A stretch of DNA of 64,000 nt, taken from assembly GCF_900103615.1 (NCBI RefSeq), contig NZ_FNGW01000002.1, forward strand, positions 1-64,000, given 5' to 3'. Numbering within the stretch: position 1 is the stretch's first letter; the number at the start of each line of letters is the position of its first letter. Origin of the DNA: Romboutsia lituseburensis DSM 797. GTDB taxonomy: Bacteria; Bacillota; Clostridia; Peptostreptococcales; Peptostreptococcaceae. The translations under genes and the position numbers were made by a program. Below are positions 43,971 through 54,288 of this stretch, one piece after another. Below the pieces are notes generated by a model. The model made no database searches. It was not told where the DNA came from and saw nothing but the letters and a program-made list of their open reading frames with translations.

Positions 43971-44010
43971 TAAAAAAGATATTAGCAAATTATACTAATA
44001 TCTTTTTTTA
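43971..44010 (-). terminator. Terminator of copA
   Basis: AAAAAAGATATTAG (43972-43985) pairs with CTAATATCTTTTTT (43995-44008). Confidence 0.9.
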
Positions 44011-44030
44011 TTATAGTTTAAAAGTAAATT

Positions 44031-46529
44031 TTATTTATATGCTTTAAATTTTTTAAGTCTAAGTGCATTACCTATTACAGACACTGAACTTAAACTCATA
44101 GCTGCTGCTGCAAACATTGGATTTAATAATGGTCCTCCAAATATATATAAAACACCTGCTGCTATTGGTATACCTATTGTATTGTATCCAAATGCCCAGA
44201 ATAGATTTTGTTTAATATTTTTCATTGTTTCTTTGCTTAATTTTATTGCTGTTGGAACATCCATTAGATCACTTCTCATTAATACTATATCTGCAGATTC
44301 CATAGCTACGTCTGTTCCATTTCCTATTGCTATACCTATATTAGCTTGTGCTAATGCCGGAGCATCATTTATTCCATCTCCTACCATTGCCACAAACTTA
44401 CCTTGTTTTTGAAGTTTTTTAACTTCGTTTGATTTATCTTGTGGTAAAACTTCTGCAAGTATTATATCTATTCCAACTTCTTTTGCTATTGCATCTGCTG
44501 TTTTTTTATTATCACCTGTAACCATAGCGACTTTTATTCCCATACTATGAAGTTTTTCTATGGCTTTTTTGCTACTGTCTTTAACAACGTCAGCTACAGC
44601 TATTATACCTGCTAGCTCATTTTCTATAGCTATATACATAGGTGTTTTTCCCTGTGTTGCAAGTTTATCTGACTTTTCTTTTAAGTTTCCTAGCCCTATT
44701 TTTTTATCATCCATAAGCTTTTTATTACCAAGTATTACAGTCTTATTATCTATAGTTACTTCTATACCATGTCCTGGTATAGCCTTGAATTCTTCTACTT
44801 TAAAAGCTTCTACATTTTTTTCTTCACCATATCTTACTATAGCCTCTCCTAGTGGATGCTCTGATCCTTTTTCTGCACTAGTTGCTATCTTTAATAGATA
44901 GTTTTTGTCTATATCTTTACTTACTACTATGTCTGTAACCTGAGGTTTACCTTCTGTAATTGTTCCTGTCTTATCAAATATTATTGTATCTATCTTATGT
45001 GATAACTCTAATGCTTCTCCACCTTTTATTAATATACCATTTTCTGCACCTTTTCCTGTACCTACCATTATTGCTGTAGGTGTTGCTAAACCTAGTGCAC
45101 ATGGGCAAGCTATTACAAGAACTGATATAAATATAGTTAACACAAACTCTAAATCTTTGCTTCCAAATATAAACCAAAGTAATGCAGATACTAAAGATAT
45201 TGTTATTACAGCTGGTACAAAGTACCCTGATACGGTATCTGCAAGTTTTGCTATTGGCGCTTTTTTACCTTGTGCATCTTCAACTAACTTTATGATTTGA
45301 GATAAAACAGTATCTGACCCTATCTTTTCTGCTCTAAATTTTATACTTCCATTTTTATTTATACTTGCTCCAGTTACTTTATCTCCTACATTTTTTTCTA
45401 CAGGTATACTTTCTCCTGTAAGCATAGATTCATCAACTGAAGTATGACCTTCTATAACTATACCATCTACAGGTATCTTACTTCCTGGCTTAACTATTAT
45501 TATATCTCCTACTTCTACTTCTTCTATTGATATTTCTATCTCTTTTTCATCTTTTATTACAATCGCTGTCTTAGGCTGAAGTCCCATAAGTTTCTTTATT
45601 GCTTCGCTTGTTTTACCTTTTGATTTTGACTCTAAATATTTACCCAGTAATATTAGAGCTATTATTATTCCAGCACTTTCATAATATAATTGATGGTGTC
45701 CATGACCTACCATCATGTCTGTAGTTGCCATTTTAAATGTAGTGTATGCACTATATAAAAATGCTGCTAAAGTTCCTATCGCTACTAATGAGTCCATATT
45801 AGGACTTTTATTTATTAATGCTTTAAATCCATTAGTATAAAACTTATTACCAGCAATCATAACTGGAACAACTAGCAACAACTGAATTAATGCATAATTT
45901 AATGGATTTAACATAGGATCTATGATGCTTGGGACTGGCCATGGTCCAAATGGTTTTGATATCATCGGACCCATAGCTATATAAAATAGTGGTATTGAAA
46001 ATCCTACTGCAATTATAAATTTAGTAAATAAAGATTTTATTTCTTTCTCTTTTCTTATCTTGTCTTCATCTATATTTGGAATCTTACTTTCACTCTTTTC
46101 TAATACTTTATAACCTGCTTTTTCAATAGCATTCCTTATTTGTGTTAGCTTTAGCTTGGATGAATCATAGTTTATGGTAGCTTTTTCAGTAGCTATATTT
46201 ACATTTATACTATCTATTCCATCTAATTTATCTACTACTCTTTCTATCGCTTTTGCACAAGATGCACAAGTCATCCCCCCTATTTTAAAGTCTATCTTAC
46301 TATATTTAATATCTTCTAATAGGTTGTATCCTGCTTTTTTTACCACCGATTCTAAATCCTCAAATTTAACTTTATCACTATTGTATTCTATATTAATTTT
46401 TTCCGTAGCCATATTTACACTTTGGCTAGTTACTCCATCTATTTTCTTTACAGCTCGTTCTACTGCTTTACCACAAGCTGAACATGTCATTCCTGTTACT
46501 TTATAATTTCTTTTTATTACTTTGCTCAT
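44031..46529 (-). CDS. copA: Copper-exporting P1B-type ATPase
   Basis: 832 residues. Two N-terminal heavy-metal-associated domains carry GMTCSAC (13-19) and GGMTCAS with its second Cys (84-91). The membrane part holds CPC (475-477), which together with the two HMA domains marks Cu(I) specificity. The phosphorylation motif DKTGT starts at D519, with SEHPLG and GDGINDAPA following. Eight membrane helices are expected. It exports Cu+ from the cytoplasm. GAAGGGAGTG precedes the ATG and a CsoR-type operator lies about 90 bp upstream. No copZ or csoR gene is adjacent. Confidence 0.97.
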   Translation of the reverse strand: MSKVIKRNYKVTGMTCSACGKAVERAVKKIDGVTSQSVNMATEKINIEYNSDKVKFEDLESVVKKAGYNLLEDIKYSKIDFKIGGMTCASCAKAIERVVDKLDGIDSINVNIATEKATINYDSSKLKLTQIRNAIEKAGYKVLEKSESKIPNIDEDKIRKEKEIKSLFTKFIIAVGFSIPLFYIAMGPMISKPFGPWPVPSIIDPMLNPLNYALIQLLLVVPVMIAGNKFYTNGFKALINKSPNMDSLVAIGTLAAFLYSAYTTFKMATTDMMVGHGHHQLYYESAGIIIALILLGKYLESKSKGKTSEAIKKLMGLQPKTAIVIKDEKEIEISIEEVEVGDIIIVKPGSKIPVDGIVIEGHTSVDESMLTGESIPVEKNVGDKVTGASINKNGSIKFRAEKIGSDTVLSQIIKLVEDAQGKKAPIAKLADTVSGYFVPAVITISLVSALLWFIFGSKDLEFVLTIFISVLVIACPCALGLATPTAIMVGTGKGAENGILIKGGEALELSHKIDTIIFDKTGTITEGKPQVTDIVVSKDIDKNYLLKIATSAEKGSEHPLGEAIVRYGEEKNVEAFKVEEFKAIPGHGIEVTIDNKTVILGNKKLMDDKKIGLGNLKEKSDKLATQGKTPMYIAIENELAGIIAVADVVKDSSKKAIEKLHSMGIKVAMVTGDNKKTADAIAKEVGIDIILAEVLPQDKSNEVKKLQKQGKFVAMVGDGINDAPALAQANIGIAIGNGTDVAMESADIVLMRSDLMDVPTAIKLSKETMKNIKQNLFWAFGYNTIGIPIAAGVLYIFGGPLLNPMFAAAAMSLSSVSVIGNALRLKKFKAYK

Positions 46530-46617
46530 ATTAGCACTCCCTTCATATTTTTAATTTATATTTGATTTGTATATTAATAAATATTTGTGTATTTAATTCA
46601 GCCGCTTTACAAATCTA

Positions 46618-46638
46618 ATATACCCCCACAGGGTATAT
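46618..46638 (-). promoter_or_regulatory. CsoR-type operator upstream of copA
   Basis: ATATACCC (46618-46625) and GGGTATAT (46631-46638) flank a CCACA centre. The layout TATACCCC...GGGTATA is that of operators for the copper sensor CsoR. It lies about 90 bp before copA in an otherwise AT-only region, so the G/C block is striking. The csoR gene itself is not in the window. Confidence 0.75.
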
Positions 46639-46811
46639 CTTTAATATAATTATATATCTTATTTTTTATTTGTCAATAAACTTTATAAAAAAATTTAATT
46701 AATAATAGTTATTTATACTAACACTTATTTTAAGTCTAATTAAGTAAATATTTTTCTCTAAGATGCATTTTATAATAACTTATATCAATTTATAAACTTA
46801 ATAGAAGCATT
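46639..46811. other. Remainder of the intergenic region upstream of copA
   Basis: AT-rich. Together with 46530-46617 this is the gap between copA and the SH3-3D gene. Apart from the operator and the terminator at 46812 I see no gene or motif. Confidence 0.4.
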
Positions 46812-46858
46812 AAAAGGATGAATCACCTAAAATATAGGTAATTCATCCTTTTAATTTT
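46812..46858. terminator. Terminator of the SH3-3D gene
   Basis: AAAAGGATGAATCACCT (46812-46828) pairs with AGGTAATTCATCCTTTT (46836-46852), one mismatch. It lies 55 bp past the stop codon. Confidence 0.8.
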
Positions 46859-46906
46859 TCTATTTTATTAAATTATTATTTATAACTTCAAATTAGTAGT
46901 ATATAT

Positions 46907-47803
46907 TTATCCTAATATTTGTATTTCTATATTTTGTCTTCCAAAGCTATTGCAATCTGATTCGCTATTCATAAATATATCTATTTTATTACCTTTTATA
47001 GCTCCACCACAGTCTTCTGCTATAAATACCATATTAAATTTAGGTATATATACTCTAGTTCCGTATGGAATTACTGAAGGGTCTACTGCTATAGTTCCCC
47101 ATTTAGGAGTAGTTCCTGTAGCTGTTATAGTATGTCCTGAATATGCACTTGCATTTACAGTCATTGAGCGTCCTGTATTATTGTTAGAAGAAGTAGTTTT
47201 ATCTTCTTCATTATTATTTTGAGAATTATTTGATGCTACTTCATTGCTGTTTACATTATTATTTGATACTACTGCATTATTATTTTTAGCAACAGATTTT
47301 TTAGCAACTGAAGCTTCTTTTTGTAATTGTCTGACTTGAGTTTCTGTTAATATATACTCTTCATTTACCCAACCAGTTTTTTTGTCATCATATTTAATTT
47401 TGTACCAATCATCTTCTACTTCTAAAATTTCAACATCCGTTCCTTTACTTAAAAATTCTATTTTAGAATCTTTTATTGATGGTCCTTTTCTTACATTTAA
47501 TTTATCTACAGTTGCTTTAGCTTTTTCGTTGCTAGTATAATCTGAATGTATCCATCCTTCATTTCCATCAATTTTAATTTTATTCCATTCCTTGTTTTTT
47601 TCTAATATCTCAACAACAGTACCTTTATCTAAAATTTCTACTTTAGATTCTTCTACAGATGGTGCTTTTCTTACGTTTAATGTTTCTGTTCTTACTACTT
47701 GTCTTTCTACAGCGTGTACAGTATGTGTTGAAGTATATAACCCTCCAACGGCTAAACCTATGGTTAATATTAATGATTTTTTGATATTTTTATTTTTCCT
47801 CAT
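46907..47803 (-). CDS. Secreted cell-wall protein with two SH3 domains and a 3D domain
   Basis: 298 residues. A signal peptide (about 1-31) is followed by two bacterial SH3_3 domains (TETLNVRKAPSVEESKVE at about 38, and DKLNVRKGPSIKDSKIEFL at about 98), an Asn/Ser-rich linker, and a C-terminal 3D domain. The 3D Asp residues are in IAVDPSVIPYGTRVYI, AEDCGGAI and NKIDIFM. 3D domains are catalytic or structural parts of peptidoglycan lytic enzymes such as MltA, YocH and Rpf-like proteins. SH3 domains bind the wall. GGAGGAAT precedes the ATG; WalR-like boxes lie upstream. Confidence 0.9.
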   Translation of the reverse strand: MRKNKNIKKSLILTIGLAVGGLYTSTHTVHAVERQVVRTETLNVRKAPSVEESKVEILDKGTVVEILEKNKEWNKIKIDGNEGWIHSDYTSNEKAKATVDKLNVRKGPSIKDSKIEFLSKGTDVEILEVEDDWYKIKYDDKKTGWVNEEYILTETQVRQLQKEASVAKKSVAKNNNAVVSNNNVNSNEVASNNSQNNNEEDKTTSSNNNTGRSMTVNASAYSGHTITATGTTPKWGTIAVDPSVIPYGTRVYIPKFNMVFIAEDCGGAIKGNKIDIFMNSESDCNSFGRQNIEIQILG

Positions 47804-47877
47804 AAAATTCCTCCATTTAATTTATAAAATTTATATATGATTAACTATCTTGTTATAAAATTCGTTTTTTAAAATTT

Positions 47878-47967
47878 TGTTACTGTTTTGTAACTTGATT
47901 ATTAGTCTAATATAATTTTACTTCTTTGTAAACACCTCATTCTGCAAAAAGTGACAAAATAGTTACA
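47878..47967. promoter_or_regulatory. Two WalR-like direct repeats
   Basis: TGTTAC-TGTTT-TGTAAC on the plus strand (47878-47894) fits TGTWAH-N5-TGTWAH exactly. TGTAAC-TATTT-TGTCAC on the minus strand (47967-47951) fits with one deviation. The WalRK system controls wall hydrolases such as YocH in Bacillus, and the SH3-3D gene starts about 75-150 bp away. Confidence 0.45.
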
Positions 47968-47991
47968 CTTTTTTACAAATAATAACTTTTT

Positions 47992-48022
47992 TTGACAGTT
48001 ATTATTCCTTAGAATTCTAAGG
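47992..48022 (+). promoter_or_regulatory. Promoter-like element with a perfect 16-bp palindrome
   Basis: TTGACA (47992-47997) is followed at promoter distance by TCTAAG, and CCTTAGAATTCTAAGG (48007-48022) is a perfect palindrome over that position. It could drive a long leader of the staygreen gene or an untraced RNA. Confidence 0.4.
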
Positions 48023-48373
48023 GTTCAAATGTATTTTTTAAAATTTGTTTTTGTTTGTAAAAAAAATTTTATTTTTTTGTTTAAAATACTTAAATTTATT
48101 ACTTAATTTTATATATTTTTGTATTCTTGGATACTTTTATTAAACGTAAAAAAGACAAGTTGTTGTACTTATTTTCTTTATTTCTCTATTTATGATTTTT
48201 TATCTAAATATATCAGTTACGTATTTTTACATGTTTCACAGTAAAATATTAAGTTATATAAATAAGGTGTAAGTATAATTAACATTAAGACTTTACCTTA
48301 GTAATGCCTTATGTAACACATCAATATTAATACTAATATTATACATAAATTAAAGTATTAGGTTGGTGATAAT

Positions 48374-48823
48374 ATGAAATTTAATCCTGATAAACTAGAA
48401 ACAACTTTTATAGAACCTATGACCCCTTATGGCCCTATTGAAGGTAGGAAATATACACTTACACATTCTGATGAGACTGGTATGATGTTTTTAGACATAG
48501 CCGATGAATATAATTATAAAGTTATAAATCAAGATTTAAGAGATGAACTTTTAGGTACATGGAGAATAATATATGATAATGATTACGGATTATTTTTATA
48601 TGCCTATATTGGAGATTTAGACTATTTTTCTGCTTTGATGAAGTACAGTGCTTTTAAATATCATATGAATTTAGCATTACAAGCTATAATTTATGGTGAT
48701 AAGGACTTAATAAAGGAATATCCTAAACTTATTAATTCTCCTATTTATGTCAAATTTGATTCTCTTTTTCCAATATTTAATAATTACGAATTTTATGGAT
48801 ATGTAAAAGATTATATAATCTAA
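48374..48823 (+). CDS. Staygreen (SGR) family protein
   Basis: 149 residues. KYTLTHSDETGMMFLDIADEYNY is the hallmark segment of staygreen proteins, preceded by the TPYGPIEGR element and followed by RDELLGTW. Plant SGR removes magnesium from chlorophyll a; bacterial homologues occur in non-photosynthetic Firmicutes and some have in vitro Mg-dechelatase activity. The native substrate here is unknown and cannot be chlorophyll made by this organism. No signal peptide. GGTTGGTGAT lies before the ATG. Stand-alone gene behind a long leader region. Confidence 0.85.
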   Translation: MKFNPDKLETTFIEPMTPYGPIEGRKYTLTHSDETGMMFLDIADEYNYKVINQDLRDELLGTWRIIYDNDYGLFLYAYIGDLDYFSALMKYSAFKYHMNLALQAIIYGDKDLIKEYPKLINSPIYVKFDSLFPIFNNYEFYGYVKDYII

Positions 48824-48941
48824 TTTTAATAATAAAAGTATATTTTTAGTATAAAGATATTTACTTAACCCTGTAAAATATATTTTATACAGGTAAATTT
48901 TAATATTTACATCATATGTTATAAATTTTTTATGTAGCCTA

Positions 48942-48978
48942 AAAAACACCTATAATTATATAATTATAGGTGTTTTTA
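48942..48978. terminator. Bidirectional terminator
   Basis: Perfect palindrome, arms AAAAACACCTATAATTA / TAATTATAGGTGTTTTT (48944-48977), between the staygreen gene and the convergent acyltransferase-like gene. Confidence 0.85.
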
Positions 48979-49028
48979 GCATTTATTCTTAATTTCTTAA
49001 GATGTTTTTTCTATTAATAAATTTAGCT

Positions 49029-50147
49029 TTATAGATTTTGTAAAACTCCACATTCACTTTTCGTGTAATCTTTAGAAACTTTTTTTGACTTTATATTATT
49101 AATAAATATGCAAAGTACATCTGTGAAAATAAATATACTTAATGCTAGTACAATAATTTGTAACGGCATATATGATTCTGTTTTTAATACTAAAACAGAA
49201 AACCCTATGATAGTATAATGTATACAATACATTAAATTAGTATTTTTGCTCCATCTATTGATAGTTATTTTTATTATCTCCGGAATATACTGATATACAA
49301 AATGTAAAAAGCTTATCCAAAATAATGCAAAAACACATAATACAATATTACCCATAACATCTTGGTGATAATACTCTGTTTGGTATAATGCTCCAAAAGC
49401 TCCAAATTTCACATTGTTTACATAGGAATAAATCCATAGCATTATTGAAAGTGGTGTAGTTATAAATAATATGTTCCTATATAAAACAGTTTTATTTGTA
49501 CATCTTATTAAGATTTGACCAAAATAGTATCCTAATATAGCAAATGTAATCCATGATAAGAATGGAAACCAAGAGAATTCATCAGTTCCCCATATTCCTC
49601 TGCAAATTATATTAATAATTTTGTTTTCAACAGTAGTTCCTCTTAAAAATATATTTAAGGTCATTAATGCACACCAAATTCCAAATAATCCTTTGTTTGA
49701 AATATTAAATTTCTTAATTAAAGAGAAAAATAAAAATGCCAAACCTGAAAATGCTAATATATCAATTCCCCATATAGATTCTAATCCTGATTGAATATAG
49801 CTCATATCGTTAGTTCTAATTGCTACTATAGTATTTGGGATTAAATCCATAACTATATTTAATCCATAACCTAATAATAATAAAGTTATCCCTCTATTAA
49901 ATAAATATTTAGCAGTACTTCTTCTTGAATATACAATACCTACTCCAAGTAAAATTATAAATATCGGTGCTGAGAATGGACTTCCTAAAAATTCAACTAC
50001 TCTATTATAAACACCACCCTCTATAGCTGAAGTTTGATAGTATTCATTAACATGTACCCATATCATAAATAAAATTGCTAATGCTTTAGCTAAATCTAAA
50101 TCCTTCTGATATGAAGAATTAATTTTTTCTTTATTAAAAATATCCAT
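49029..50147 (-). CDS. Multi-pass membrane acyltransferase-like protein (HGSNAT/DUF1624-like)
   Basis: 372 residues, about ten membrane helices. The N-terminal KDLDLAKALAILFMIWVHVNEYY carries the conserved His on helix 1 found in the acyltransferase 3/HGSNAT superfamily, and SPFSAPIFIILLGVGIVYSR follows. These proteins move acyl groups across the membrane onto sugars or polymers. I cannot assign an acceptor. AGAAGGGA precedes the ATG. It follows the chemoreceptor start region (50195-51922) in the same direction, separated by 47 bp, so the two may be co-transcribed. Confidence 0.75.
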   Translation of the reverse strand: MDIFNKEKINSSYQKDLDLAKALAILFMIWVHVNEYYQTSAIEGGVYNRVVEFLGSPFSAPIFIILLGVGIVYSRRSTAKYLFNRGITLLLLGYGLNIVMDLIPNTIVAIRTNDMSYIQSGLESIWGIDILAFSGLAFLFFSLIKKFNISNKGLFGIWCALMTLNIFLRGTTVENKIINIICRGIWGTDEFSWFPFLSWITFAILGYYFGQILIRCTNKTVLYRNILFITTPLSIMLWIYSYVNNVKFGAFGALYQTEYYHQDVMGNIVLCVFALFWISFLHFVYQYIPEIIKITINRWSKNTNLMYCIHYTIIGFSVLVLKTESYMPLQIIVLALSIFIFTDVLCIFINNIKSKKVSKDYTKSECGVLQNL

Positions 50148-50194
50148 ACTTAATTTTCCCTTCTTTTATGTTTTCTAATATGTCCTCTAAGTCT

Positions 50195-51922
50195 TTATAT
50201 TTTTAAATCTGCAACTAAAGATTTTAGCATATCACTTTTTGATTTTGTATTTTCTATTTGTTCAAAAATATCCTTAAATTTAACATTTATATTGTTTACA
50301 TTCACACTTATACCTACTGATCCTTCTGTTGTTGTATTTGTTACTAAAACAACGTCATTTATTGAGTTTCCTATTGAATTAATACTTTCATTTAAATCAT
50401 TAGTCATTTTGAAGAAATTATCAAATAATTCTTTCATAGTATTACAATCATGAGAATATTGATTACCCATTTCTAAAAACATTTCATAATCTTTAAGTAT
50501 TTTCTTATCTAAAAATTCTAAAATATTACTAGATTCATTTGCTAAGCCTTTAACAGATGCAACAATTGAATTAGTTCTCTCTTGAATTAAAGAACTTACC
50601 TTTTTAGATTCTTCTGCCAATTCTTTTACTTCTTCTGCTACTACAGAGAATCCCTTTCCATGCTCTCCAGCCCTTACTGCTTCTATTGATGCATTAATTG
50701 CAAGTACTTTTGTTTGATCACTAATTCTAGAAATCATTTCAGCGCACTTTATTATTTCTTGAATTCTAGATGTTTTTTCTATAGATTCATTTAAATTAAC
50801 CTCTACTTCTGAATAAACATTATCAAGATTTTCTTTAGACTCACTTACTATATTTTTAAATTCACTAAAACTTTCATTTATACAATTACTTTTGTCTACT
50901 CCACTCTTAGCATCTTCTTCTATCTCAACAATTGCATTGCCTAAAACTGTTGAATCAAACTTTATTTGTTCCATACATGCTGTTGTTTCTTCCATTCCCT
51001 GAGATACATTCTCAGATACATTTGCTATATCATTTACTTCTTCTGTTAGCATATTAACATTTGTATATATTTCATCTACTAATTTATTAATTAAAATACT
51101 CTCTTCTTTTATATTAGAAGTAATATTTTGTATAGATGTTCTAGTATTTTCTATAGAGTTAGCTATAAGTCCTATTTCGTCTTTTTTATTTAAAAGTTTC
51201 TGATTAACCTGTTTTGTAAAATCACCTTCTGAAATTAATTCTAGATCTTTTTGTAATTCAACTACAGGTTTAGTTATATTCTTACGAATAAAGCTATATG
51301 CAGCAATTGCTAGCATAGCACAAACTAATAATAAAGTAATTTGAATCTTAGATAACATTTTAAAAGCTTTATTAAAAATTTCTTGTTGTGGAATATCTGC
51401 TGCTATACCGCCTATTATTTTTCCTGAATCATCTTTAATAGGTATATAACATGACATAAGTTTTCCCCATTCTTCACTATCAATTATACCTGAAGTAGAA
51501 TAAGTGCCTTCTAAAGCTCCTTTCATTTCATTCGTTACATCAGTCGATGCTATATCCATTCCTAATGTATCTAAAGTACCATCCTTAAATGAGTTAGCTA
51601 CTACCCCATATTCTAAGCCATTTCTAGAATCATCCATATTATATGTATAAAGATAAAGTAATTTATTTTTATCTACAATTTGCGTTAACTTACCCTCTAG
51701 TTCTTTATAATAATTATCATCAATGCTTTTTGTTTTTAATACTTGCTGTAACTTATTTTTATCAATCATCTCTTCTATTGATTTAAGCATTCTTATACCT
51801 TCTTCAGAGCTAGTGCTAATAGATTCTTCTTTTATAATTTTCCACCCTAAAAATGATGAAAATATAAATAGCACTACAAATAGTACTGCTATATTTAAAA
51901 ATGCCTTTTTTGTTGTATTCAT
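50195..51922 (-). CDS. Methyl-accepting chemotaxis protein
   Basis: 575 residues. Helix 1 (7-27), an extracellular sensor of about 165 residues (single or double Cache type, ending in [16 protein letters not shown]), helix 2 (about 193-212), HAMP (about 214-268), then the signalling domain with the hairpin [20 protein letters not shown]. The receptor reports ligands to CheA and controls motility. The sensor ligand is unknown; no che genes are nearby. GAGGGT precedes the ATG. Confidence 0.93.
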   Translation of the reverse strand: MNTTKKAFLNIAVLFVVLFIFSSFLGWKIIKEESISTSSEEGIRMLKSIEEMIDKNKLQQVLKTKSIDDNYYKELEGKLTQIVDKNKLLYLYTYNMDDSRNGLEYGVVANSFKDGTLDTLGMDIASTDVTNEMKGALEGTYSTSGIIDSEEWGKLMSCYIPIKDDSGKIIGGIAADIPQQEIFNKAFKMLSKIQITLLLVCAMLAIAAYSFIRKNITKPVVELQKDLELISEGDFTKQVNQKLLNKKDEIGLIANSIENTRTSIQNITSNIKEESILINKLVDEIYTNVNMLTEEVNDIANVSENVSQGMEETTACMEQIKFDSTVLGNAIVEIEEDAKSGVDKSNCINESFSEFKNIVSESKENLDNVYSEVEVNLNESIEKTSRIQEIIKCAEMISRISDQTKVLAINASIEAVRAGEHGKGFSVVAEEVKELAEESKKVSSLIQERTNSIVASVKGLANESSNILEFLDKKILKDYEMFLEMGNQYSHDCNTMKELFDNFFKMTNDLNESINSIGNSINDVVLVTNTTTEGSVGISVNVNNINVKFKDIFEQIENTKSKSDMLKSLVADLKI

Positions 51923-52068
51923 ATTTTACCCTCCATATATGTTGTTTTAACTATTTAGTCCAAGTTTTATTGTATCATTTTTTTACATATTTTTCCATGT
52001 TATAACTATTATTATAATATAATATTAATTTTCATAAATCTTCATTTATTCTAATTAATAAATTTTTT

Positions 52069-52122
52069 TAAGTCATGAAAAAACCGTATCACTTACCTGT
52101 GATACGGTTTTTTCATGACTTA
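52069..52122 (-). terminator. Long terminator overlapping the DUF3189 stop codon
   Basis: A perfect 24-bp stem (52069-52092 with 52099-52122, 6-nt loop TTACCT). The stem contains the last codons and stop of the DUF3189 gene, and a T run follows on the minus strand. Confidence 0.9.
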
Positions 52123-52622
52123 AATTCATTATTATCTAAAATAATAACATTGGACTTATTTTCATTGGAGATTTTCTTTGTTTGATTTACAAGTTTTATA
52201 ATATTTTTATATGATTGTTTTGCTCCTTTTATAAGCAATGGAACTCCTATAAAGTCAAGTTTTAACCATCTAGAAAATACTCCTCCAAAGGTCATTGGTA
52301 ATGGAACTGTAGCAGATGTATTTGAAAATATAATTTTTTCATTTAATAGATTTTGCTTATGAAGCATCGAAGCTAAATTGTATAACCCTGGAATCAAAAC
52401 CTTTGAACCCCCTCTTCCTACAGCATAAACTTTATTTCCACATTTATCGGTTCCATAATAAAAAAGTTCTCCACGGTTTCCATATACTAACTTATTAAAG
52501 TTCGGCAAGTTCAATATTTCGTCCTTAGTTGGCTCTCTGGTTTCATCCAATATTTCTAAGTGATAAGCAATTGCTAATATAGATGAGTGAGTACCTCCAT
52601 AACAATTATATATGTATATCAA
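52113..52622 (-). CDS. DUF3189 family protein
   Basis: 169 residues from a TTG start (MIYIYNCYGGTHSSILA), which matches the usual family N-terminus; GTG 52631 lies in the AGGTGA site. The YNCYGGTHSS loop resembles a nucleotide or phosphate-binding turn, and VYAVGRGGSKVLIPGLYNL and NTSATVPLPMTFGGVFSRW are family-conserved. Function unknown; DUF3189 genes are common in spore-forming Firmicutes. Stand-alone. Confidence 0.85.
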   Translation of the reverse strand: MIYIYNCYGGTHSSILAIAYHLEILDETREPTKDEILNLPNFNKLVYGNRGELFYYGTDKCGNKVYAVGRGGSKVLIPGLYNLASMLHKQNLLNEKIIFSNTSATVPLPMTFGGVFSRWLKLDFIGVPLLIKGAKQSYKNIIKLVNQTKKISNENKSNVIILDNNEFKS

Positions 52623-52823
52623 TAAAATCACCTAATTTCTTATTTTTTACTTTTATTTAATATTTCTAGTATATACATTAAATATTGGAACTAAACAATA
52701 TTTAAATAAAGTTTAGCAAGTATATCTAATATTTATAAGTAAATATATATCAATTGGATCCTCCCTGAATTACTTTTTTATATTTTAGTCGCATATATAT
52801 ATTTTAAACAAATTATTTTCCTA

Positions 52824-54110
52824 TTATATATTCTTAATGAATAATTTATTTATCCTTTTTCTATTACATTTTAGTATAATAAACTCATAATTTTTATAAA
52901 TAAACTTATCATTAACTTTTGGATATGAATCTAATTGACTATAAGCCCATCCTCCGATAGTATCTATATTTTCATCATTGATATCTATATATAAAAGTTG
53001 GCTAATATCTTCAATGCTCACTTTTCCATCTACAATATATGAGTTATCTTCAGTTTTAATAATCGAATCTTCTTCGTTGTCAAACTCATCTTGAATTTCG
53101 CCCACAATTTCTTCTAGAATATCTTCTATCGTTACTAGACCAGCGGTTCCTCCATATTCATCAATAACTAAGGCTACTTGTACTTTTTCTTTTTTAAATA
53201 TTTTAAGAAGTTCACTTATTGGTACAGATCCTGGAATAAATTTAATCTCACGAATTATATTTTTTATATCTTGATTATTACCCTCAATCTTTTGCCTATA
53301 TAAATCTTTAATATGTATAAATCCAATAACATTATCTTTATTTCCTCTACATACTGGATATCTAGTAAGATGTTCATTTAATGTATAAGATATAATATCC
53401 TCAAAAGAATCTTCTATAAAAATATTTGTAATATCAGTACGTGGTACCATTATTTCTTTAACTGTTTTGTTAGAAAAATCAAATATATTATCTACAAGAA
53501 TCAATTCAGTTTTGTCTACTAAACCATGATTATAGCTTTCTTCAACTAATAGTTTTATTTCTTCATCAGTATGAACTGCTTCATGTTCATCAACCTGAGA
53601 AAGTCCAAATATCTTTAATATCCAATTAGTACTATGATTAAATACCCACATAACAGGATACGTCAATTTATAAAAAAGTATAAGTGGATATGCTGTACTT
53701 AAAGCTATTTTTTCGGAACTTATAATTGCTAGTGATTTAGGAACCAATTCTCCAAATACAATATGACAACCAGTTATAATTGAAAATGCAATAATAAATG
53801 CAACTGAGTGTTCAGCACTTGCTGGCAAATTGAATAGATTAAATATTGGCATTAACAGCTTTAAAACAGCAGGCTCTCCTATCCATCCTAATCCTAAAGA
53901 TGCTAAAGTTATTCCAAGTTGGCAAGCAGATAAGTATGAATTTAAATCTTTAATAACTATTAAAGTTTTCTTAGCACGTTTATTACCTTGAAGATCTAAG
54001 GTTTCTATTCTAGACTTTCGAACTTTTACCATAGCAAACTCTGTCGCAACAAAGAATCCATTTAAAAATACTAAAAAAAATACTAAAAGTATATTTATAA
54101 AAATAATCAT
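52824..54110 (-). CDS. Hemolysin-family CNNM/CorC protein (DUF21 + CBS + CorC_HlyC)
   Basis: 428 residues. DUF21 with three to four membrane helices (1-190; KSLAIISSEKIALSTAYP), a CBS pair (about 205-330; MVPRTDITNIFIEDS and YRTGGTAGLVTIEDILEE-like region), and a C-terminal CorC_HlyC domain (340-420). Members are linked to Mg2+ efflux and not to haemolysis; YhdP and MpfA are relatives. GAGAGGTG precedes the ATG. Stand-alone. Confidence 0.92.
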   Translation of the reverse strand: MIIFINILLVFFLVFLNGFFVATEFAMVKVRKSRIETLDLQGNKRAKKTLIVIKDLNSYLSACQLGITLASLGLGWIGEPAVLKLLMPIFNLFNLPASAEHSVAFIIAFSIITGCHIVFGELVPKSLAIISSEKIALSTAYPLILFYKLTYPVMWVFNHSTNWILKIFGLSQVDEHEAVHTDEEIKLLVEESYNHGLVDKTELILVDNIFDFSNKTVKEIMVPRTDITNIFIEDSFEDIISYTLNEHLTRYPVCRGNKDNVIGFIHIKDLYRQKIEGNNQDIKNIIREIKFIPGSVPISELLKIFKKEKVQVALVIDEYGGTAGLVTIEDILEEIVGEIQDEFDNEEDSIIKTEDNSYIVDGKVSIEDISQLLYIDINDENIDTIGGWAYSQLDSYPKVNDKFIYKNYEFIILKCNRKRINKLFIKNI

Positions 54111-54288
54111 ATATATATTTTTTCACCTCTCAAATTAGTATAAAGACAAATTACTATATGATTTATTATTAACCTTTTACAATAAAATAAAAGTTAAATA
54201 TATTTATAAAGATATTTAACTTCTATTTATTTCATAAATATAAAATACATCTTTCATATTTTCAGTTAAATTACTTATATATAAACTT
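54111..54288. other. Non-coding DNA upstream of the CNNM gene
   Basis: AT-rich spacer between the CNNM gene and a palindromic element. A short AAAGTTAAATATATTTA / TAAAGATATTTAACTTC pair (54190-54224) forms a hairpin. Confidence 0.4.

Larger units (their letters stand above)
47804..48373. other. 570-bp intergenic region with regulatory motifs
   Basis: The longest non-coding stretch of the window, between divergent genes. It holds two WalR-like direct repeats (47878-47894 and 47951-47967), a TTGACA with a 16-bp palindrome (47992-48022), and a leader hairpin TAAGGTGTAAG / CTTTACCTTA (48263-48300) before the staygreen gene. T and A tracts of 6-7 bp recur (48058-48082). No ORF with a ribosome binding site was found. 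Confidence 0.5.

Noticed and set aside
48019-48030. tRNA T-arm-like GGGTTCAAAT
   Set aside because: No acceptor, D or anticodon arms can be built around it.
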